From Modestobacter sp. VKM Ac-2982 (lineage in GTDB: Bacteria > Actinomycetota > Actinomycetes > Mycobacteriales > Geodermatophilaceae), in the NCBI RefSeq assembly GCF_026967935.1, contig NZ_JAPVBL010000001.1:434001-498000 (forward strand): 64,000 nt of DNA. The letters run 5' to 3'. Below the pieces are notes generated by a model. That model was not told where the DNA came from. It ran no database searches and saw nothing but the letters and a program-made list of their open reading frames with translations. The first letter of the stretch is position 1. Each line of letters starts with the position of its first letter. The translations under genes were made by a program, and so were the position numbers. This document shows positions 52,666-61,544 of this stretch, piece by piece.

Positions 52666-52738
52666 CGCCGCGCCCCGGTGTGATCTGCTGCGCCCAGCAG
52701 CGGGAACCGCCCGCGACCTCGGTGAGGAGTGCAGCAAC

Positions 52739-53278
52739 GTGGCTGACAGCTACATCGGAGCCCTCGACTTCGGTGCCCCGGAGATCGACGAACAGGCGTT
52801 CATCGCCCCCACGGCCGTCGTCGTCGGCAAGGTGGTCATGGGCCCGCGCGCCAGCATCTGGTACGGCGCCATCGCCCGGGCCGACTCGGAGGTCATCGAG
52901 ATCGGTGCGGACTCCAACGTCCAGGACGGTTCCACCCTGCACAGCGACCCCGGGCACCCGCTGGTGATCGGCCGCGGCGTGACCGTCGGCCACAACGTCG
53001 TGCTGCACGGCGCCCGGGTCGACGACGACGTGCTGGTCGGCATGGGCAGCACCGTGCTCAACGGCGCGCACATCGGCTCCGGTTCGATCGTCGCCGCCGG
53101 CGCGGTGGTCATGCAGGGTGCGCAGATCCCGCCGAACTCCTTGGTGGCCGGGGTGCCGGCCAAGGTGCGGCGGGAGACCACCGAGGACGACCGGACGGCG
53201 ATCGCGCTGAACGCGAAGAGCTACACCGACCGGCTCGACCAGCACCGCGCCGTCCGGCGGGTGCAGGGGGCGGGCTGA
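52739..53278 (+). CDS. gamma-type carbonic anhydrase-like protein
   Basis: A 179-residue left-handed beta-helix protein. Hexapeptide repeats run from AVVVGKVVMGP to the end; the metal histidines are H68 (TLHSD), H85 and H90 (GHNVVLH). It may hydrate CO2 or act as a transferase-like protein of the PaaY/CaiE kind; the two cannot be separated from sequence. GTG with GGAG upstream. It is 74 bases after the XRE gene. Confidence 0.84.
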   Translation: MADSYIGALDFGAPEIDEQAFIAPTAVVVGKVVMGPRASIWYGAIARADSEVIEIGADSNVQDGSTLHSDPGHPLVIGRGVTVGHNVVLHGARVDDDVLVGMGSTVLNGAHIGSGSIVAAGAVVMQGAQIPPNSLVAGVPAKVRRETTEDDRTAIALNAKSYTDRLDQHRAVRRVQGAG

Positions 53279-53282
53279 GCCG

Positions 53283-53780
53283 GTGAGCGCCGAGGAGCTG
53301 CGCCGTCAGGTCTCCTGGACCGTCGATGACACCTCAGCGGCCCTTCGGGCCGGCCGGTTCCTCGGCGGGGTCGTCCACCTGGTCTCCGCGCTGGCGACCC
53401 TGGGCGCGGACGCCGGGATCGGCGCTCGTCGACCCGGGTGGACCGTGCCGGCCGACCCGGACGACTACCTGGACCTCGGCCCGCTGACCCTGCGGCTGCC
53501 CGACTCCGGCCCGTCCGAGCCGGTGCAGGCGACCCGGACCGGGGTCTGGGCGACCCCGGCAGGGAGGCCGGCGCGACGGCTCCCGGTGGAGGCGTGGCGG
53601 GTGGTGGAGGCGGTGCCGGGCACCGGCTCGCGCTCGCCCCGCCACCCGGAGGCGGAGTGGCGACTGGTCGTGAGTGACGGGTCGGACCGGGGTTCGCTGA
53701 CCGGTGCCTGGCTGGCCCTTGCGTGGATCGGGCACCTGGCCGGCTGGTCCGAGCCGGTGGCGTCGCCCGGGCACGGATGA
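53283..53780 (+). CDS. hypothetical protein
   Basis: A 165-residue cytoplasmic protein: an N-terminal helical part (SAEELRRQVSWTVDDTSAAL, GRFLGGVVHLVSALAT), Pro/Asp-rich middle and a C-terminal hydrophobic segment GSLTGAWLALAWIGHLAGW. No family recognised. Its stop overlaps the ATG of the sigma factor gene, so the two are coupled; it might be a regulatory partner. Confidence 0.5.
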   Translation: MSAEELRRQVSWTVDDTSAALRAGRFLGGVVHLVSALATLGADAGIGARRPGWTVPADPDDYLDLGPLTLRLPDSGPSEPVQATRTGVWATPAGRPARRLPVEAWRVVEAVPGTGSRSPRHPEAEWRLVVSDGSDRGSLTGAWLALAWIGHLAGWSEPVASPGHG

Positions 53781-54451
53781 GCGCCGGGTCGTTCGAGGAG
53801 TTCGTCGCCGCGGTGTCGGTGGCGTCCTTCCGCACGGCCCATCTGCTCACCGGTGACCGCCGGGCCGCCGAGGACCTGCAGCAGGAGGCGTTGATCGCCG
53901 TCCACCGCCGCTGGGACCGGTTCGCCGACCGGACGGAGGCGCTGGCCGCCGTCCGGCGGGAGCTGGTGGCCGCCCACCTGGGCCGGCGGTGGAGCCGGGT
54001 GGGCGAGTCGTTCGCCCACTCCCCGCTGTTCGCCGGTGCCGCCGGCGTCCCCGGCTTCGCTCCGGCGAGACCAGACCCTGTCCCGCCGGACGAGACCGCC
54101 GCCGCGCTGGCGCAGCTGGCCCCGGTGGAGCGGGTGGCCGTGGTGCTCCGGCACGGCACGCGGCTCACGGAGGAGCAGGCAGCCGACGCGCTCGGTGCCT
54201 CGGCGGACGACGTCCGGGCGCTGGTCGAGCGGGCGTCGACCTCGCTCGGCGAGGTCCTCGAGGTGGACGGCGCGCAGGCCGGGGTGCGGGTGCGGGAGCT
54301 GGCCGCGCGGACCCCCGCCGAGCCCGACGGCGTCCACACCCGGGTGCTGGACGGCGAGCGGTCGCAGCGGCGTCACCGGGCCGGGCTGATCGCCCTGGCG
54401 GGGTTCCTCGTCCTCGTCGTCCTGCTGGTGCTGGTGCTGGTCACCGGGTGA
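53777..54451 (+). CDS. SigE-type ECF-like sigma factor with C-terminal membrane helix
   Basis: A 224-residue protein. N-terminal region 2 resembles actinobacterial SigE-family sigma factors (SFEEFVAAVSVASFRTAHLLTGDRRAAEDLQQEAL); region 4 is LAPVERVAVVLRHGTRLTEEQAADALGASADDV. A single membrane helix, about residues 199-222 (GLIALAGFLVLVVLLVLV), ends the protein; ordinary sigma factors have none. No anti-sigma gene is near. It could be a self-sequestering sigma factor or a derived membrane protein. The ATG at 53777 overlaps the preceding stop. Confidence 0.65.
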   Translation: MSAGSFEEFVAAVSVASFRTAHLLTGDRRAAEDLQQEALIAVHRRWDRFADRTEALAAVRRELVAAHLGRRWSRVGESFAHSPLFAGAAGVPGFAPARPDPVPPDETAAALAQLAPVERVAVVLRHGTRLTEEQAADALGASADDVRALVERASTSLGEVLEVDGAQAGVRVRELAARTPAEPDGVHTRVLDGERSQRRHRAGLIALAGFLVLVVLLVLVLVTG

Positions 54452-54472
54452 CTGAGGAACCCCGCGAGAGCG

Positions 54473-55579
54473 TCAGTTCCGGGTCGACGCCGTCAGCGGG
54501 CAGACGAACGGGTCGCGCTCGCCGAGCCCGACGCGGTTGAGGTACTGGACGACGATCCGGTAGGAGCCCACCAGCGACGTCTCGGTGTAGCTGATCCCGT
54601 GCTCGGCGCAGTGCGCGCGCACCATCGGCTGGACCTTCTTCAGGTTCGGCCGCGGCATGCTCGGGAAGAGGTGGTGCTCGATCTGGTAGTTCAGGCCGCC
54701 CATCATGAAGTCGGTGACCCGGCCGCCCTTGATGTTGCGCGACATGAGCACCTGACGGCGCAGGAAGTCGACCTTGGCGTTCTTCGGGACGATCGGCATG
54801 CCCTTGTGGTTGGGCGCGAACGAGCCCCCGAGCAGCAGACCGAACACGGCCTGCTGGACCAGGATGAAGGCCACGGCCAGCAGCGGCGGCATGATCAGGA
54901 AGACGGCGGCGACGAACAGCCCGAGCCGGACCGCGATGATCGCGATCTCCAGCCGGCGGTGCGGCATCGTCTTCTCCCGGGCCAGCGTCGCGACGCTGTT
55001 GGCGTGCAGGGCCGCGCCCTCGAAGCACAGCAGCGGGAAGAACGCCCAGCCCTGGTGCCGGGTCCACCAGCCGCGCAGGCCGGTCATCCGCTCCTCGGCG
55101 TCGTCCGGCGTGAAGGCCAGGACCGCGGACTCGATGTCAGGGTCCTTGCCCATCTGGTTCGGGGCGTTGTGGTGCCGGTTGTGCTTCTGCATCCACCAGC
55201 CGTAGCCGATGCCGGCGAAGCCGCAGGAGAGCACCCGGGAGCTCCACTCGTTGGCCCGGTGCGAACCGAAGGCCTGCCGGTGCGCGGTGTCGTGGCCCAG
55301 GAAGCCGAACTGCGTGCACACCAGCGAGAGGACGACGGCCAGGCCCAGCTGCCACCAGGAGTCGCCCAGCGCCACGATCGCGACCCAGACCCCGGCGAAG
55401 GCGGCCACGGTCAGCGCGATCGAGACCACGTAGTACGGGCGGCGGCGGTTCAGCAGCCCGGCGTCCTTCACCTGCTGGGAGAGCGCGGCGTAGACGCTGA
55501 CCTGGCGGTCGCGGGGGCGCTCGGAGCGGGGCTGCCGAGCGGGCGGAGGCGTGGAGCCCTCCAGGGTGGTTGCGGTCAT
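54473..55579 (-). CDS. membrane fatty acid desaturase (front-end type)
   Basis: A 368-residue integral membrane desaturase. His boxes: HDTAH (96-100), HNRHH (133-137) and QIEHH (299-303). The third box starting with Gln is the mark of front-end (delta-5/6 type) desaturases, or of linoleoyl-CoA-like desaturases. The N-terminal 50 residues are Pro-rich and cytoplasmic. It introduces a double bond into membrane lipid acyl chains with electrons from a ferredoxin or reductase not in the window. It is convergent with the sigma factor gene. Confidence 0.82.
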   Translation of the reverse strand: MTATTLEGSTPPPARQPRSERPRDRQVSVYAALSQQVKDAGLLNRRRPYYVVSIALTVAAFAGVWVAIVALGDSWWQLGLAVVLSLVCTQFGFLGHDTAHRQAFGSHRANEWSSRVLSCGFAGIGYGWWMQKHNRHHNAPNQMGKDPDIESAVLAFTPDDAEERMTGLRGWWTRHQGWAFFPLLCFEGAALHANSVATLAREKTMPHRRLEIAIIAVRLGLFVAAVFLIMPPLLAVAFILVQQAVFGLLLGGSFAPNHKGMPIVPKNAKVDFLRRQVLMSRNIKGGRVTDFMMGGLNYQIEHHLFPSMPRPNLKKVQPMVRAHCAEHGISYTETSLVGSYRIVVQYLNRVGLGERDPFVCPLTASTRN

Positions 55580-55803
55580 CTGCTCTCTCAGGCTGGTCCC
55601 GGGCTGTTCCGGGTGCGCCGGGGTGGCCGGCGAGGACAGGAGGCCGCGCTACGTCTGGATGGAGCACCGCGTGCCGCCGACGGTAGGCGACAGAGCACAC
55701 CTGTGCCACGCGGGTCCTGCGGGGTGGTACGCGGGAGGAGCCGGACACACCGGCCCAGAGGGGCCGGTGCGGTGGCCCCGGCCCCACGGGGGAGGCTGTC
55801 GGG

Positions 55804-56832
55804 GTGCGTGCTCTGGTGTTCGAGGAGTTCGGTGGTCCGCTGACGGTCCGGTCGGTTCCCGACCCCGCGCCCGGCCGGGACGGCGTGGTCGTCCGGGTGG
55901 GCGCCAGCGGCATCTGCCGCAGCGACTGGCACGGCTGGTCCGGCCACGACCCCGACGTCGTCCTGCCGCACGTCCCCGGCCACGAGCTGGCCGGCACGGT
56001 GGCCGCGGTCGGCGACCGGGTGCGGACGTGGTCGGTGGGCGATCGGGTGACCGTGCCGTTCGTCTGCGCGTGCGGGCACTGCGGGCCGTGCCGGGACGGC
56101 GACGGGCAGGTCTGCGTGGACCAGACCCAGCCCGGGTTCACGCACTGGGGCTCACTCGCCGAGTTCGTCGCCCTGGACGCCGCCGACGTCAACCTGGTCC
56201 CGCTGCCTGCGGACATGCCCTTCGCCACCGCGGCCGGGCTGGGCTGCCGGTTCGCCACCGCCTTCCGGGCCGTCACCGGTGTCGGCCGGGTGCGCCCCGG
56301 GGAGTGGGTGGCGGTGCACGGCTGCGGCGGTGTCGGGCTGTCCGCGGTGCAGGTGGCGGTGGCCGCGGGTGCCCGGGTGGTGGCCGTCGACGTGGCGCCC
56401 GGAGCGCTGGAGCTGGCCCGGGCCTGCGGCGCCGAGCACACGGTGGACGGCGCCGGTGACGTCCCCGCCGCGGTCGCCGAACTGACCGGTGGCGGTGCGC
56501 ACGTCTCGCTGGACGCCCTCGGCGCCGCGGTGACCTGCCTGAACTCGATCCGCAGCCTGCGCCCGCGCGGCCGGCACGTGCAGGTGGGCCTGCTGCCGCC
56601 CGCGCTCGGCCGCCCGGAGATCCCGATGGACCGGGTGATCGCCGGTGAGCTGGCCCTGCTGGGCAGCCACGGCATGGCCGCGGCCGACTACCCGGCGATG
56701 CTCTCGCTGATCACGGCCGGCCGGCTGCGCCCGGAGCTGCTGGTCACCCGCCAGCTCGGCCTGGACGACGCCGGGGCGGCGCTGGTCGCCGTGGGCCGGG
56801 ACCCGGGGATCGCCGTCGTCACCTCGTTCTGA
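55804..56832 (+). CDS. zinc-dependent alcohol dehydrogenase
   Basis: A 342-residue medium-chain dehydrogenase. Catalytic zinc residues in GICRSDWHGW and PGHELAG; structural zinc CACGHCGPCRDGDGQVC; nucleotide motif HGCGGVGLSAVQVA. It does not show the NDMA-type opening of the enzyme at 783-1910, so it is a normal NAD(P)-dependent one. Substrate unknown. The 224 bases before it hold no gene I can see, only a GC-rich palindromic stretch. Confidence 0.82.
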   Translation: MRALVFEEFGGPLTVRSVPDPAPGRDGVVVRVGASGICRSDWHGWSGHDPDVVLPHVPGHELAGTVAAVGDRVRTWSVGDRVTVPFVCACGHCGPCRDGDGQVCVDQTQPGFTHWGSLAEFVALDAADVNLVPLPADMPFATAAGLGCRFATAFRAVTGVGRVRPGEWVAVHGCGGVGLSAVQVAVAAGARVVAVDVAPGALELARACGAEHTVDGAGDVPAAVAELTGGGAHVSLDALGAAVTCLNSIRSLRPRGRHVQVGLLPPALGRPEIPMDRVIAGELALLGSHGMAAADYPAMLSLITAGRLRPELLVTRQLGLDDAGAALVAVGRDPGIAVVTSF

Positions 56833-56834
56833 GC

Positions 56835-57371
56835 TCAGTCGGTCGGGTCGGCCGTCGTCTCGTCCGCGGTGGTGGGGGTCGGCTCGGACTCCGTCGTCTC
56901 GTCGTCGGTCGGCTCCTCCTCGGTCGTCGCGGTGGTCGGCGACGGCGCCCGGGTCGGCGTCGGGGTCGACGCCGGTGCGCGGGTGGTGGGGCGGGACGGC
57001 GTGGTCACCGGCTCCTCGTCTTCCGTCGGCACCTCGCTGCTCGGCGCCGTCGGGGTGCTCGTCGGCGTCGGGGTCGTCGTGGTGCGGGCGTCGCTCGGCA
57101 GCAGCGAGTTGGGCACGGCGATCGTCTCCCCGCTGGGCAGGACCACCGGCGACGTTCCGCTGTCCGGCTGGGGCAGGAGGAGGTTCAGCACGAACAGCAC
57201 CACGAACAGGACCCCGAGGACCACGCTCGAGGTCCGGAACCGCCCGATGTGCGCGGGCACCGAGCTCGGCCAGCCCGGTGTGCGCCGGGTGGCCGGGGCG
57301 GCGTGCGCCGGTGGCTCGGCGGTGGTCTGCGGCAGCACCTTGGTGGGCTGGTCGTCCGATGACGTGCTCAT
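56835..57371 (-). CDS. membrane-anchored protein with Thr/Pro/Glu-rich extracellular tail
   Basis: A 178-residue protein. A cytoplasmic start of 45 residues, a membrane helix at about 49-66 (SVVLGVLFVVLFVLNLLL), and an outer tail of low complexity with TTTTPTPTSTPT and TTESEPTPTTADETT. The tail could be a glycosylated stalk. Its start overlaps the MscS stop (ATGA), so it is the second gene of that operon and may be a partner of the channel. No family recognised. Confidence 0.6.
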   Translation of the reverse strand: MSTSSDDQPTKVLPQTTAEPPAHAAPATRRTPGWPSSVPAHIGRFRTSSVVLGVLFVVLFVLNLLLPQPDSGTSPVVLPSGETIAVPNSLLPSDARTTTTPTPTSTPTAPSSEVPTEDEEPVTTPSRPTTRAPASTPTPTRAPSPTTATTEEEPTDDETTESEPTPTTADETTADPTD

Positions 57372-58297
57372 GCCGCGCCTCCGCTCCGTGCCCGGTCCTC
57401 GGCCAGTGCCTCGTCCTGGATGCTCACGCCGTCCTGCACGGTGGTGGCGCGCACCGACACGCCCTCGCGGGACAGCGCCAGCGCCACCCGGGCCCGGAGG
57501 TCGCGGCCCACGTCGAACTGCTTGCCCGGCAGCGTACGGGCGACGACCCGCAGGTTGACCTCGTCCAGGGAGAGGCTCTCCACGCCCATCACGCTGGGCT
57601 CGTCGAGCAGCAGCTTGTGCAGCCGCGGGTCGGCGAAGGCCTGCTGCCCGACCTCCCGCAGCACCTCCTGCACCCGCGTGACGTCCGCGGTCGCGGGCAC
57701 CGGCACGTCGACGACGGCCCGGGCCCAGTCGCGCGAGAGGTTGGTGACCTTCACGATCTGGCCGTTGGGCACGATCACCACCTCCCCGTCCACCGAGCGC
57801 ACCCGGGTGATCCGCAGGGTGACGTCCTCGACCGTGCCCTCGGCGGGCTCCATGCCGCCGACCACCTGGATGGAGACGACGTCGCCGAAGCCGTACTGCC
57901 GCTCGGTGATCAGGAAGAAGCCGGCCAGCACGTCCCCGACGACCCGCTGGGCCCCGAAGCCGAGCCCGACGCCGAGCACGGTGGCGGGGGCGACCAGACC
58001 GGTGACCGGCAGCCCCAGCCGGTCGAGGGCGAAGATGACCGCGATCGACCAGATCAGCACGATCGCCGCCCAGGTCAGCACCTGCGTCAGCGAGTGCCGG
58101 TGCTTGGCCGCCTCGGAGCGCACGAGGGCGTCGGAGTCGGTCGCGGCGGCGTCGATGCGGTCGGTGATCAGGTTGCCGGCCCAGCTGATCAGCCGGGCCA
58201 GCAGCAGGGCGCCCAGCACGATCAGGAGGGCGTCGAGGGCGGGTCCGCGGATCCAGTAGAAGAAGTCGGTGACCGGTCCGGCGGCGAGCAGGTTCAT
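57368..58297 (-). CDS. mscS: small-conductance mechanosensitive channel (MscS)
   Basis: A 309-residue MscS-type channel. Two N-terminal helices, then TM3 pore GLVAPATVLGVGLGFGAQRVVGD, the beta domain (FGDVVSIQ, GTVEDVTLRITRVRSVDGEVVIVPNGQI) and a C-terminal alpha/beta domain. It releases solutes at hypo-osmotic shock. It is divergent from a betaine transporter over 213 bases, so osmotic uptake and release are regulated from one region. Confidence 0.88.
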   Translation of the reverse strand: MNLLAAGPVTDFFYWIRGPALDALLIVLGALLLARLISWAGNLITDRIDAAATDSDALVRSEAAKHRHSLTQVLTWAAIVLIWSIAVIFALDRLGLPVTGLVAPATVLGVGLGFGAQRVVGDVLAGFFLITERQYGFGDVVSIQVVGGMEPAEGTVEDVTLRITRVRSVDGEVVIVPNGQIVKVTNLSRDWARAVVDVPVPATADVTRVQEVLREVGQQAFADPRLHKLLLDEPSVMGVESLSLDEVNLRVVARTLPGKQFDVGRDLRARVALALSREGVSVRATTVQDGVSIQDEALAEDRARSGGAA

Positions 58298-58510
58298 CGA
58301 CGTCCAGTGTGGCCCGTCGGGCTGTGTACCGGTCGCCTGGGTGGTGTGCGGGAGCTGGGTGGGACAGCTGGGCTCGGGGGGTCAGGATTTGCATCCTGGC
58401 CCGTCTGCCCCGACCGTGGATCTCTGCAACCAGCTGTCCACGCAGCGACCATCGCGCTGGACCTGCGCACCGACCTGGAGGGGAGGGGCGCCGAGCAGGC
58501 GCCGCACCAC

Positions 58511-60385
58511 GTGACGAAGCCATCGAACGACCCGCCCGGTCAGCCGCTGCCCGGCTCGACCAGCGCCGCCGTGACCCCAGGTCACGACGAGACCGCGGCC
58601 CCTGACGCCACGCCGTCAGAGCAGACGATCGACGACGTGCTCGACCCCGACGTCCCCAGCGAGACCCACCCGGCGATCGCCCAGCCGCCGACCCAGGAGC
58701 ACGACCGCCGCCCGCGGTTGGACCGGACGGTCTTCGGGGTCGCGGCCGTCATCTCCCTGGCCTTCCTCGCCTGGGGCTTCCTCAGCCCCACCGGCCTCGG
58801 CTCGGCCAGCGGCAGCGCCCTGGGCTGGATCGAGGGGAACCTCGGCTGGTTCTTCGTGCTGCTCGCCTCCGCCGTGGTGATCTTCGTGCTGTGGATCGCC
58901 GCCAGCGCCTACGGCCGCATCCCGCTCGGCGCGGACGGCGAACGGCCGGAGTTCCGGACGATCAGCTGGATCGCGATGATGTTCAGCGCCGGGATGGGCA
59001 TCGGGTTGATGTTCTTCGGCGTCGCCGAGCCGCTGTCGCACTACGTGTCGCCCCCGCCGGGCACCGTTCCCGGCGAGACCGACGAGGCCGTCACCACGGC
59101 CCTGGCCACCACGCTGTTCCACTGGACGCTGCACCCGTGGGCGCTGTACGCGCTGGTCGGGCTGGCGGTCGCCTACGGCACCTACCGCCGGGGCCGGGGC
59201 CAGCTGCTGTCCTCCGCGTTCACCTCGCTGTTCGGCCGTGGCGTGGCCGAGGGTCCGGCCGGCAAGGTGATCGACGTCCTGGCCATCTTCGCCACGCTCT
59301 TCGGCACGGCCGCCTCCCTCGGGCTCGGGGCCCTGCAGATCGGCAGTGGGCTGGAGATCCTCGGCTGGCTCGGCCCGGTCGGCAACGCGGCCACCGTCGG
59401 CATCATCGCGGTGCTGACCGCGGCGTTCGTCGCCTCCGCCTTCTCCGGCATCGCCCGCGGCATCCAGTGGCTGTCCAACATCAACGTCGTCCTGGCGTTC
59501 GTGCTGGCGCTGTTCGTCTTCGTGGTGGGCCCCACGGTCTTCATCCTCAACCTGGTGCCGACCGCGCTGGGCTCCTACCTGGCCGACCTCCCGGAGCTGG
59601 CCGCCCGCACGAACGCCTCGGGCGGGGACGCCGTCGCCGAGTGGCTGTCGGGCTGGACGGTCTTCTACTGGGCCTGGTGGATCTCCTGGACGCCGTTCGT
59701 CGGCGTCTTCCTCGCCCGGATCAGCCGGGGCCGGACGATCCGGGAGTTCATCACCGGTGTGCTCCTGGTGCCCAGCGTCGTGACGCTGTTCTGGTTCGCG
59801 GTCTTCGGCGGTGCCGGGATCGCCGCCCAGCGGTCGGGCCAGGACCTCGCCGGGCAGGCGACGCCCGAGGGTCAGCTGTTCGGGCTGCTCCAGGAGCTGC
59901 CGGTCCCCACGATCACCAGCGTGATCGTGATGCTGCTGGTCGGGATCTTCTTCGTCACCGGCGCGGACTCCGCCTCGATCGTGATGGCCTCGCTGTCCGA
60001 GCGTGGCACCCGCGAGCCGACCTCGAAGATGGTCGTCTTCTGGGGGCTGCTGACCGGTGGTGTCGCCGCGGTGATGCTGCTGGTCGGCGGGGACGAGGCG
60101 CTGCAGGGACTGCGGAACCTGACGATCATCGCCGCGCTGCCGTTCGCGGTCGTGATGATCGGGCTGGCGGTCGCGTTGACCAAGGACCTGCGGTCGGACC
60201 CGATGGTGCTGCGCCGCACGTACGCCAGCGAGGCCGTCGAGCAGGCGGTCGTCGACGGGATCACCCGGCACGGTGACGACTTCGAGCTGGTCGTCCGGCA
60301 GAGCCCGGACGGCCACACCGAGGCGCACCCCGAGCCCACCCGGCCCACCGAGCCCACTCCGCCCACCCAGCCCACTCAGCGGTGA
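58511..60385 (+). CDS. BCCT-family glycine betaine/choline transporter
   Basis: A 624-residue transporter of the betaine/carnitine/choline family. After a long hydrophilic N-terminus (residues 1-75), twelve helices are seen. Signatures are GMGIGLMFFGVAEPL and FYWAWWISWTPFVGVFLARISRGRTIREF, which includes the tryptophan ligand box. The C-terminal tail is Pro/Thr-rich with HPEPTRPTEPTPPTQP. It imports compatible solutes with sodium. The GTG at 58511 gives a normal family start. A strong palindrome touches its stop codon. Confidence 0.9.
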   Translation: MTKPSNDPPGQPLPGSTSAAVTPGHDETAAPDATPSEQTIDDVLDPDVPSETHPAIAQPPTQEHDRRPRLDRTVFGVAAVISLAFLAWGFLSPTGLGSASGSALGWIEGNLGWFFVLLASAVVIFVLWIAASAYGRIPLGADGERPEFRTISWIAMMFSAGMGIGLMFFGVAEPLSHYVSPPPGTVPGETDEAVTTALATTLFHWTLHPWALYALVGLAVAYGTYRRGRGQLLSSAFTSLFGRGVAEGPAGKVIDVLAIFATLFGTAASLGLGALQIGSGLEILGWLGPVGNAATVGIIAVLTAAFVASAFSGIARGIQWLSNINVVLAFVLALFVFVVGPTVFILNLVPTALGSYLADLPELAARTNASGGDAVAEWLSGWTVFYWAWWISWTPFVGVFLARISRGRTIREFITGVLLVPSVVTLFWFAVFGGAGIAAQRSGQDLAGQATPEGQLFGLLQELPVPTITSVIVMLLVGIFFVTGADSASIVMASLSERGTREPTSKMVVFWGLLTGGVAAVMLLVGGDEALQGLRNLTIIAALPFAVVMIGLAVALTKDLRSDPMVLRRTYASEAVEQAVVDGITRHGDDFELVVRQSPDGHTEAHPEPTRPTEPTPPTQPTQR

Positions 60386-60449
60386 TCATGGAGCTGGCGT
60401 GGCGACCCGCCGGTGCACTCCGGCGGGTCGCCACCGCAGCTCCATGATC
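60384..60449. repeat. 66-bp palindromic element after the BCCT gene
   Basis: Arms 60384-60413 and 60420-60449 (30 bases) match except for two positions in the middle, around TGCACT. Outer arms are GATCATGGAGCTG and CAGCTCCATGATC. It starts inside the BCCT stop codon. It works as a terminator by position and is related to the element at 61431-61498. Confidence 0.75.
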
Positions 60450-60533
60450 GTCTGCTCATCCACCGGCTGAGGGGCTGTCCACAGATCCTGTGTGTGGTGG
60501 GAGTGGTGGGCTCCTGGCTCGGACGCTGCCGGG

Positions 60534-61430
60534 ATGGACTTCGCGCTCTATCGCACGATCGCCGCGCAGCAGGGCGTCTTCACCACCGCCCAGGCCCGGG
60601 AGAGCCACTCCGAGTGGGAGATCCGGGTGCTGGTGGCCGCGGGGCGGTGGCGGCGGTCGCCGTGGCGGGGCGTGCTGGTGGACGGCGACCTGCCCGACTC
60701 CCCGGCGCTCCACGTCCGGGCTGCGGCGCTGGCGGTCGGACCCGACCTGGTCGCCTGCCACAGCACCGCGGCCGCACTCTGGGGCTTCGACGTCCTCGGT
60801 CCGGCGGCACTGCACTTCCTCGGCCCGCCGCAGCTGGCCAACCGCAGCCGGCCGGGCATCCGGGTCCACCCCTCCAGCCTCGGCACGGACGACGCGGTCC
60901 TCGTGGACGGCGTCTGGGCGACCCCGGCGGCGCGCACGGCCTGCGACGTCGTCCGGTTGACCGCGCCGGTGCACGGGCTGGCGACCCTCGACGCAGCGCT
61001 GCGCGCCGGAGCCTGCACCCGAGAGGAGCTGCTCGCCGCCAGCGCCGCACAGGCCGGGCTCCGTGGGGTGGCGCGGCTGCGTGACCTCGTACCGCTGGCC
61101 GACTCCCGGGCCGCTTCGCCGATGGAGTCCCGGATGCGGTGGCGCTTCATCGACGGTGGGTTGCCCGCCCCGGACCTGCAGATCGAGGTGCCGGTCGACG
61201 GGATGCGCCGCTTCCTGGACACCGGGTGGCGGCAGTGGCGGGTGGGCGCCGAGTACGACGGCCTCATCGCCCACGGCAGCCGGGAGCAGCTCCGCTCCGA
61301 CCGCTACCGCGCCAATCAGCTCACCGGGACCCGGTGGACCCTGCTGCACTTCACCGACCACGACGTCTACCGCCGTCCAGCCGAGATGGTCACCACCGTG
61401 GCCCGGGCCTTCGGGATGGGCCGCCGGTGA
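60534..61430 (+). CDS. AbiEi-type HTH plus endonuclease-like domain protein
   Basis: A 298-residue protein. The N-terminal region resembles the AbiEi antitoxin winged helix (AAQQGVFTTAQARESHSEWEIRVLVAAG, then RWRRSPWRGVLV). The C-terminal half (residues 200-298) looks like a DUF559/Vsr-type PD-(D/E)XK nuclease: ESRMRWRFIDGGLP, an EYDG pair, and RANQLTGTRWTLLHFTDHDV. No AbiEii toxin gene is adjacent. Such fused proteins are common in actinobacteria with unknown role. Flanked by two palindromic elements. Confidence 0.65.
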   Translation: MDFALYRTIAAQQGVFTTAQARESHSEWEIRVLVAAGRWRRSPWRGVLVDGDLPDSPALHVRAAALAVGPDLVACHSTAAALWGFDVLGPAALHFLGPPQLANRSRPGIRVHPSSLGTDDAVLVDGVWATPAARTACDVVRLTAPVHGLATLDAALRAGACTREELLAASAAQAGLRGVARLRDLVPLADSRAASPMESRMRWRFIDGGLPAPDLQIEVPVDGMRRFLDTGWRQWRVGAEYDGLIAHGSREQLRSDRYRANQLTGTRWTLLHFTDHDVYRRPAEMVTTVARAFGMGRR

Positions 61431-61498
61431 CGATCATGGGGTCAGCGTGCCGACACGCCGATCGCCGAGGGCCTGTCGCCCCGCCAGCTCCATGATCG
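61431..61498. repeat. 68-bp palindromic element after the AbiEi-type gene
   Basis: CGATCATGG (61431-61439) and CCATGATCG (61490-61498) are perfect ends; the interior is GC-rich and folds further. Its right end CAGCTCCATGATCG equals that of the element at 60384-60450. It begins right after the nuclease-like gene's stop. Confidence 0.65.
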
Positions 61499-61544
61499 TT
61501 CCCGCCTGGGGCGGGCGGGGCGGGGCGGGGGGGAGGTGGGGGTG

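Noticed and set aside
60534-61430. Complete type IV toxin-antitoxin system
   Set aside because: Only an AbiEi-like HTH is present, fused to a nuclease-like domain; no AbiEii nucleotidyltransferase is adjacent.
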